The position numbers and the translations under genes are program-made. The notes under the pieces were generated by a model that was given only the letters and a program-made list of their open reading frames with translations, ran no database searches and had not been told where the DNA came from. A stretch of 64,000 nt of DNA from Streptantibioticus parmotrematis (GTDB lineage Bacteria > Actinomycetota > Actinomycetes > Streptomycetales > Streptomycetaceae), in the NCBI RefSeq assembly GCF_019890615.1, contig NZ_JAINVZ010000008.1, positions 124,001 through 188,000 on the forward strand, given 5' to 3'. The stretch's first letter is position 1, and every line of letters starts with the position of its first letter. Positions 57,701-63,700 of the stretch are shown piece after piece.

Positions 57701-60700
57701 TCCTCGCGACTCACGGCCCCGACCAGCGGCTGCTGGGCTCCGGGCTCGCCGCACAGCTGGGCGGGACAGGGCAGAACGAGGAGCAGTTGGAGGGAGAGAT
57801 CCGCGATCTCGTCGACGAAGCGATGACGACGACGTCGCCCGACTTCCCGTTCCTGCTCGAGAACCACCCCCGGTTCGGCCAGCTGGCCGACGAAGCCCGT
57901 GGGATCACCGACCACGACGCGGAGCGGTTCGGTGGGATCCGCGAGGAGATGAGGGACCTGGTCCCGGATCTCGCCGGCCGGCTGAGCGAGGAACTGGATC
58001 AGCATCGGGGCATGGTGGCCGAGGCGTTGTCGTCGTTGCCGTGGTCCGCCGTGCCGGTGTACATCGGATACCTGGCTCCCGGCGATCCGGCGGGACCCGT
58101 GCCCGGCATGTCGTCCATGATGACGGTGCCTCAGTTCCACCCGGGATCCTCCGATTCCGGCGTTGTGCTGGACGGGCTGGGAACGCCTCCCGCCGGCATG
58201 CGCCGTGTCGTGGTGAGGATCGACGGTTCACCGGCCCGCGACGTGTCCTTCGCCGCGCCGGACCCGGAGTCGCGGCAGGTGATGTTCCCCTGGCACACGG
58301 ATCTTCACATCACCGGCAGCGGCATCGCACACGACGCCGATGGCGCACCGTACGAGCTGGTGACGGCCGAAGTCGTTCAGCAGCCGGAGCCGATGGACCT
58401 GGATGAGGACGACTCCTCCGACTCCGACGCTTCTTCCGACACCTCCACGGCGTCGACATCGCCGGAGTCGATGGACCTCGACGAGGACGCTTCGCTGTCC
58501 GGCACCCCGTCGGCCGACGGCCTGGAGATCGACGCCATCACACCGTCGCAGGGCGGTGCGCCGGTGACGGATGACGACCCGCTGGGGCGGAGCGCGGATC
58601 TGGTCGTCGAGGTGAACCGGGTTCTGGCGGGCCGGAGTTGGGACGACGGGCCGGTGAGTGCGCGGAAGGTGGCCGAGCTTCACCGGCGGTTGCCGTCGCA
58701 CTGGCGGAAGGTGGCGGTGCCGTACACGCTTCGGGCCCGGGCCGAGGGAGTGGCGGACCTGGTCATGGGGCGGGAGTCGTCACCGGGGCTGAAGGGTGGT
58801 GCGCCCGGGGCACGTGGTTCCCTCGCCACGCGGGAGACGCGATCGGCGACGGAGGGCTCCGGATCCGATGAGCGGGCGGACCTGTACCAGCTGCTCCTTG
58901 GGGAGCTGGCGTCGACGGACACGCTCTACCGCGAATTCGCGGGAACCGCGATACCGGTCAAGGTCGACCTCTTCACGCGCAGGGTGCTGGGACTGCCCCT
59001 GGACGAACGCGTCACGGTTCAGGATCGGCGTCGCGCGGTCGAGAGGGTGATGTCGAGCGACGAGCCGGCGGACGCTGAGCTGGGCGACTCGAACGTCGAG
59101 AATCCGGACGACGAGACGCTGCACGGGTCGATTCTGCGCGAGGCCGTCACTGATACCCTCGCCGACCTTCACTTCCTCGGCGCGTCCGACGCCGCCCAGG
59201 TCCACGAGTACTTCGTCGGCGGTTGGGCCGAGCGTGACCGTGCGGCGGACCTGTCGGGCCCGGTCGAGCGGGAGGAGCCCGAAGCGGACCCGCGGGGCGA
59301 GGCCTCCGGAGACGCCCCGGATGGGTACGCCGAGGCGGACCTGGAGTTCCTGAGGTCGCAGGCCGCCGCCACCCACAGCGCTCGCAGGAGACACGGGGAT
59401 TCGGCCCGCGAGACCCGGGCCCGGCAGCGTGCCCGTACCGCCCGGGCCGGGCAGGAGCCCGAGGGACCGACCGTGCGGGAACGACTGGCACACCGGTGGC
59501 CGAACCCGGAGATCACGACCGACTACCAGGTGTTCGACGAGCGCCCCGGAGCCCGGCCGATGTTCACGGTCCCGGCCGACTACCGTGTCCTCGACCCCGG
59601 GGAGACCGCCGGGGACGACCTGCCGCTGGTCACCACCGGCCTGCGGGTCCACGAGATCCCGGACACCGAGCGTCGTCCGCTCCGGTTGTCCCGGGACCGC
59701 AGCCTCGCGACCCTCGGGGACGGCAAGGCACAGCAGTTCTTCGCCACCATCCCCGCCGTCGAGCGGTCCAACGTCCGGATGGCCAGGTACGACAGCCCTG
59801 TACGGTTCGTCGTCGACCGTCAGGCCGGAATCGCACTGGGCCCATCGACCGGCGCGGGCCGCACCCTGTACCACGTCACCGCGGTCTTCACCGAGGAGTC
59901 CATGGGCAACAAGCGGGAGAGCGACAGTTCACGCGACACCGCGCGGGCTGTCGTCGGCACCAGGGGAGGCGGCACGGCGCAGGAATCGCATGTCGTCTTC
60001 CGGCCTGCGGATGGCAGGGACGTGCCGTTCGCCACCGCGAGGATAGAGTCGGAGTCCCTGGAACCCATCTTCAACCCGCTGGCGGCCGCACTGGTCGCCA
60101 CCACCCAGGGCGTGCGGACCGAGGGGGACGTGAGCCCCCGGTGGGCCGTGGAGCGCCTCGGGCTCACCAAGGCCGCGAAGCGGGCCGACCCACGGCCCGG
60201 TCGCGAGTACGGCGCCACCCTGGCCCTGTCGGACGGCCCCACCCTGACGTCGGCCGCGCTCTCGGACGCGGCGGCCGGGATCGGCGTGAACGAACACGCC
60301 TGGGCCCGGGTGGGCGAGGTCTACCTGACCCTGGCCGTGCTCTCCCGCGACGAGGAGGGCAACGGGACACTGCTGCCCAACTACGCCGCGCGGAACAAGG
60401 AAGAGGCAGCCACCGCCTACCCTTATCACTTCGCCGCGGTCGTCCTGGAGAGCGAGGACGGCGCGAACCAGCTGACCCTGGAGAACATCTCACGGTACGA
60501 GGGGGCACGCGCCGCGGCCGTCGAGGCGATCGAGGCGAACCTCGCCCGGTTCACCCAGGACGACATCGAGCGGTACGCGGACCGACTGGACTCCCGCAAG
60601 GCGGGCGACCCGGATCACCGGACCGACGACCTGCTCACCCTCGTCCGGGGGATGGCGACCCTCAAAAAGGCCCGGACACATCTCGAATCGCTCAGTCCCG

Positions 60701-63700
60701 AGGACCCGGCGTACCAGCGCGCCCAGAGGGCGTCGGCCGATCTGCTCGGATCGGCCGTGCACCGGATGATGAAGGTCGAAGCCGGTACGAAGAGCAAGGA
60801 CGCCTGGTACTTCACGATGCTGGGCCGCGGTCCGGGCGAGAGCGCGCACGACCAGCACGGAGCCTTCCTCACCGATGACCCCGCCCTGGTGCCGAACCCG
60901 CTGACCGTCGTCGTCGTCCACAACCCGCTGCCGGAGACTTCGTCGTTCTTCTCCGGCGAGGACGAGAAATTCGTCTCCGGGAGAGTCACCGCTCTCGCGA
61001 GCTCCCTCGCCACGGCCGGCCTGTGGAGCCAGGCCGCCCGAAGGCCCTTCCCGAAGATGGTCGTCCGTGCCCTGATCGACGGGGCGCCCAGCGCGTTCAA
61101 GGACGCCCTCCCCGGCTTCGTACCCGAGTTCTCCGACGCGCTGAGGGCGGCGCGCGATCTGAGGAAGAAGCTCGCCGACGAGCTCTCTCGCATCCTGGGT
61201 GAGCGCCAGAGCGGCGGTGCCGACGAGCCGGTGACCACCGGCGCCTACCAGATCGACATCAGGGCGGGCCGTCAGAAGCTGTTGGAGGGCAAGTCCTGGC
61301 AGGTCGACATCGAGATCACGGACCCGCGTTCAGGGCTGGACTCCCAGCCCGGCGCGGGCCGGTCCCGCGCCTTCGGCCGGCGGTTCCGCTCGGGCAGCAC
61401 GTCATCCACCGCGCACGCCGCCGGCGGTACGGCGTCCGGTGGCGCCCTCGTACCGCCACAGGCGCCCTCCGCACTGGAGGCGTTCGGCGGTGGCGCGGTG
61501 AATGCCGGAATCGCCCCGGTGCTCGACTCGGTCCTCGCCGAGATCGTCCGGACCGGCTCGACGCCGCCCGAGGGCGCCGCGACCGCCCTGGCCCGCCGCG
61601 TGCTGCATCTGAGCCCCGACGAGCCGGCGGGCGCACAGGAGCGGCGTGTGCTGCTGACGCTGGTCGAGGAGGCGGCCGCAGAGGACCGCGCCGGTCGCGT
61701 GGCCGAACTCGGCGCGTTCCACCTGGAGCACGGACTGGACGCGTTGCGGCCCGAGACCCTGATGCGGCGCCCGGGCGGGTCCGTCGCCGGACGCAACTGG
61801 ACCGGCTCACCGGTGGAGTTGGCGACGCACGAGGTCCTCGTGGTCGACGAGGCGGACGGCGACGTCCGGTCCGCACGCCCGGCGCCGTGGCAGGGCGACC
61901 CGTACGTCCTGCTGGCCGGCGGTGACGCGGACCTGGTGGCGCTGGTGCTCCCCGGCGTCCCGGTCCGGTCGGTGCCGTGGGAGGACGTCGCCGAACTCGT
62001 CCGGCGCGATCTGACCCGGCAGGGGCTGATGGACTCCGGCGTGTCGTCCCGGACACCGGTGCTCGCGGTCCCGGGCGTGGGGGGCGGCCTGATGGACGAG
62101 CCGCGGCGGATGGCCCGGAGCGTCGGCACGCGCGTCTGGTCCAGCGACGGGTGGGTCACCACCGCTCCCGGGAGCGACGGGGTCGCCCGCCTCGCGATCG
62201 TCAAGCCCTCCGACAGCGAGGTACGTACAGGGGACTGGCTGCCCGGCGACCCCGAGTTGTGGGCGCGCGCCCTGGAGGGCTCGGTCCGCACCCTGGACGG
62301 GCGGGAGATCCCGGACAGCCGGATCCACACCGTCTCCGAGGCCGACTCGGACCGTCAGCGCCTGCTCGGCCGGACCTCCGTGCCCGAGGACGAGGTGAGC
62401 GACCTCGCCGAGACGCACTACGCGCGACTGTCGCAGGCCCAGGGCTTCACCTTCGCCGTTCCGGACCCCGATTCCGACCAGGACGCGAAGGAGAGCCGGC
62501 TCCAGCCGCTTCCCTGGCCCGAGGACGTCCGCTATCTGGGCTTCCACGGGATCAGGCCCACCGCGTCGCGCGAGGGCGTCGCCAAGCTGGCGCTGCGCGA
62601 CCAGGGAAGCGTCGAGGTCGCCCCCGACGAGGCGGCGGCCTTCTTCGGACGCCGGGCCAGCATGCGGGCGCTCGCCTCGGACGTGCCCGTCGTGATCAAC
62701 GGCTGCTTCGCCGGCGCCAATCCCCTGGACGACCGGCTCGTCATGCCGCGGGCCGCCCAGCTGTTCGCCAACGTCCTGCGGCGCGAGGTGTGGGCCACCG
62801 ACGCGGAGGTCCTGTTCGTCGACGGTCACGGCGGCCCGCCCCGGTTCGTCCTGAAGACCGACGACCTCGACGACCCCGGTGTCTCCTGGTCCTCGTTCCG
62901 CCCCGAGCCCGGCGCGTCCGAACTCGCCGAGCTGCCGCGCGCCGTCCGGCCCGACGCGACGCACGACGCGGCGGACGCGGCGGAGCGGGCGCTGCGGTGG
63001 GTGCGGGCCCTGCGGGAAGCCTTCGGACCCGACGTGGCGGATCGTTCGGACTACCCGGACCGGCTGCGCGCACTGGCAGTCCTCGATGCGCTGAGAGCCG
63101 CCGACGGCGACACCGGGCCGCTGACATGGATCACTCTCACGCGGGTCGTCCACGACTACTTCTGGGGCCACGGGCTTGACCCCAGGCCCTTCCCGGAGGC
63201 CCTGGACACGGTCCTGGAGGCCGCCGGGGCGCACAGCACCCTCGGCACCGGCCAGGGGCTGGCCGAGTTCTCCGGTCTCACGTTCGACGAACCGGCCGCC
63301 GTCGCCGGGACGCCGACCGGGCCGAGCGTCCAGGACCGCGCGGACCAGCTCACCCGCCGGGCCAGCGACGCCGGAGTGCCGGACGAGGAGGCCCGCCGGG
63401 CCAGCAGCGAGCTCGTGCGGGACCTGGGCAGCGGTGACAGCGAGAAGGTGCTGGCCGCGAACCTCGCCTTCGGCGACCTCGTCACCCGAGCGAAACGTCA
63501 GGACGACGGCGACAGCGTGGAACCGGACTCCGGCTCCACGGTCCGGTCGCCGGTCGTGCCGGGCCCGCGGCTGCGTGTGGACCGCGACTTCACCTGGGAC
63601 GACCTCGACTCCGAGGCGGACACCGATGCCGACGCCGCCGACCTCGACGCGGCCGGGGAGCCGGTCTCCCTGCCGGCGGCCACCGTTCCCGTCGATGTCC

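Noticed and set aside
59496-63179. Separate plus-strand genes in another frame (59496-60878 and 61977-63179)
   Set aside because: The translations are Arg/Pro/Gly-rich shadows. The giant frame continues through both stretches with recognisable motifs (LTLEN, WYF, GFHG, NGCFAG).
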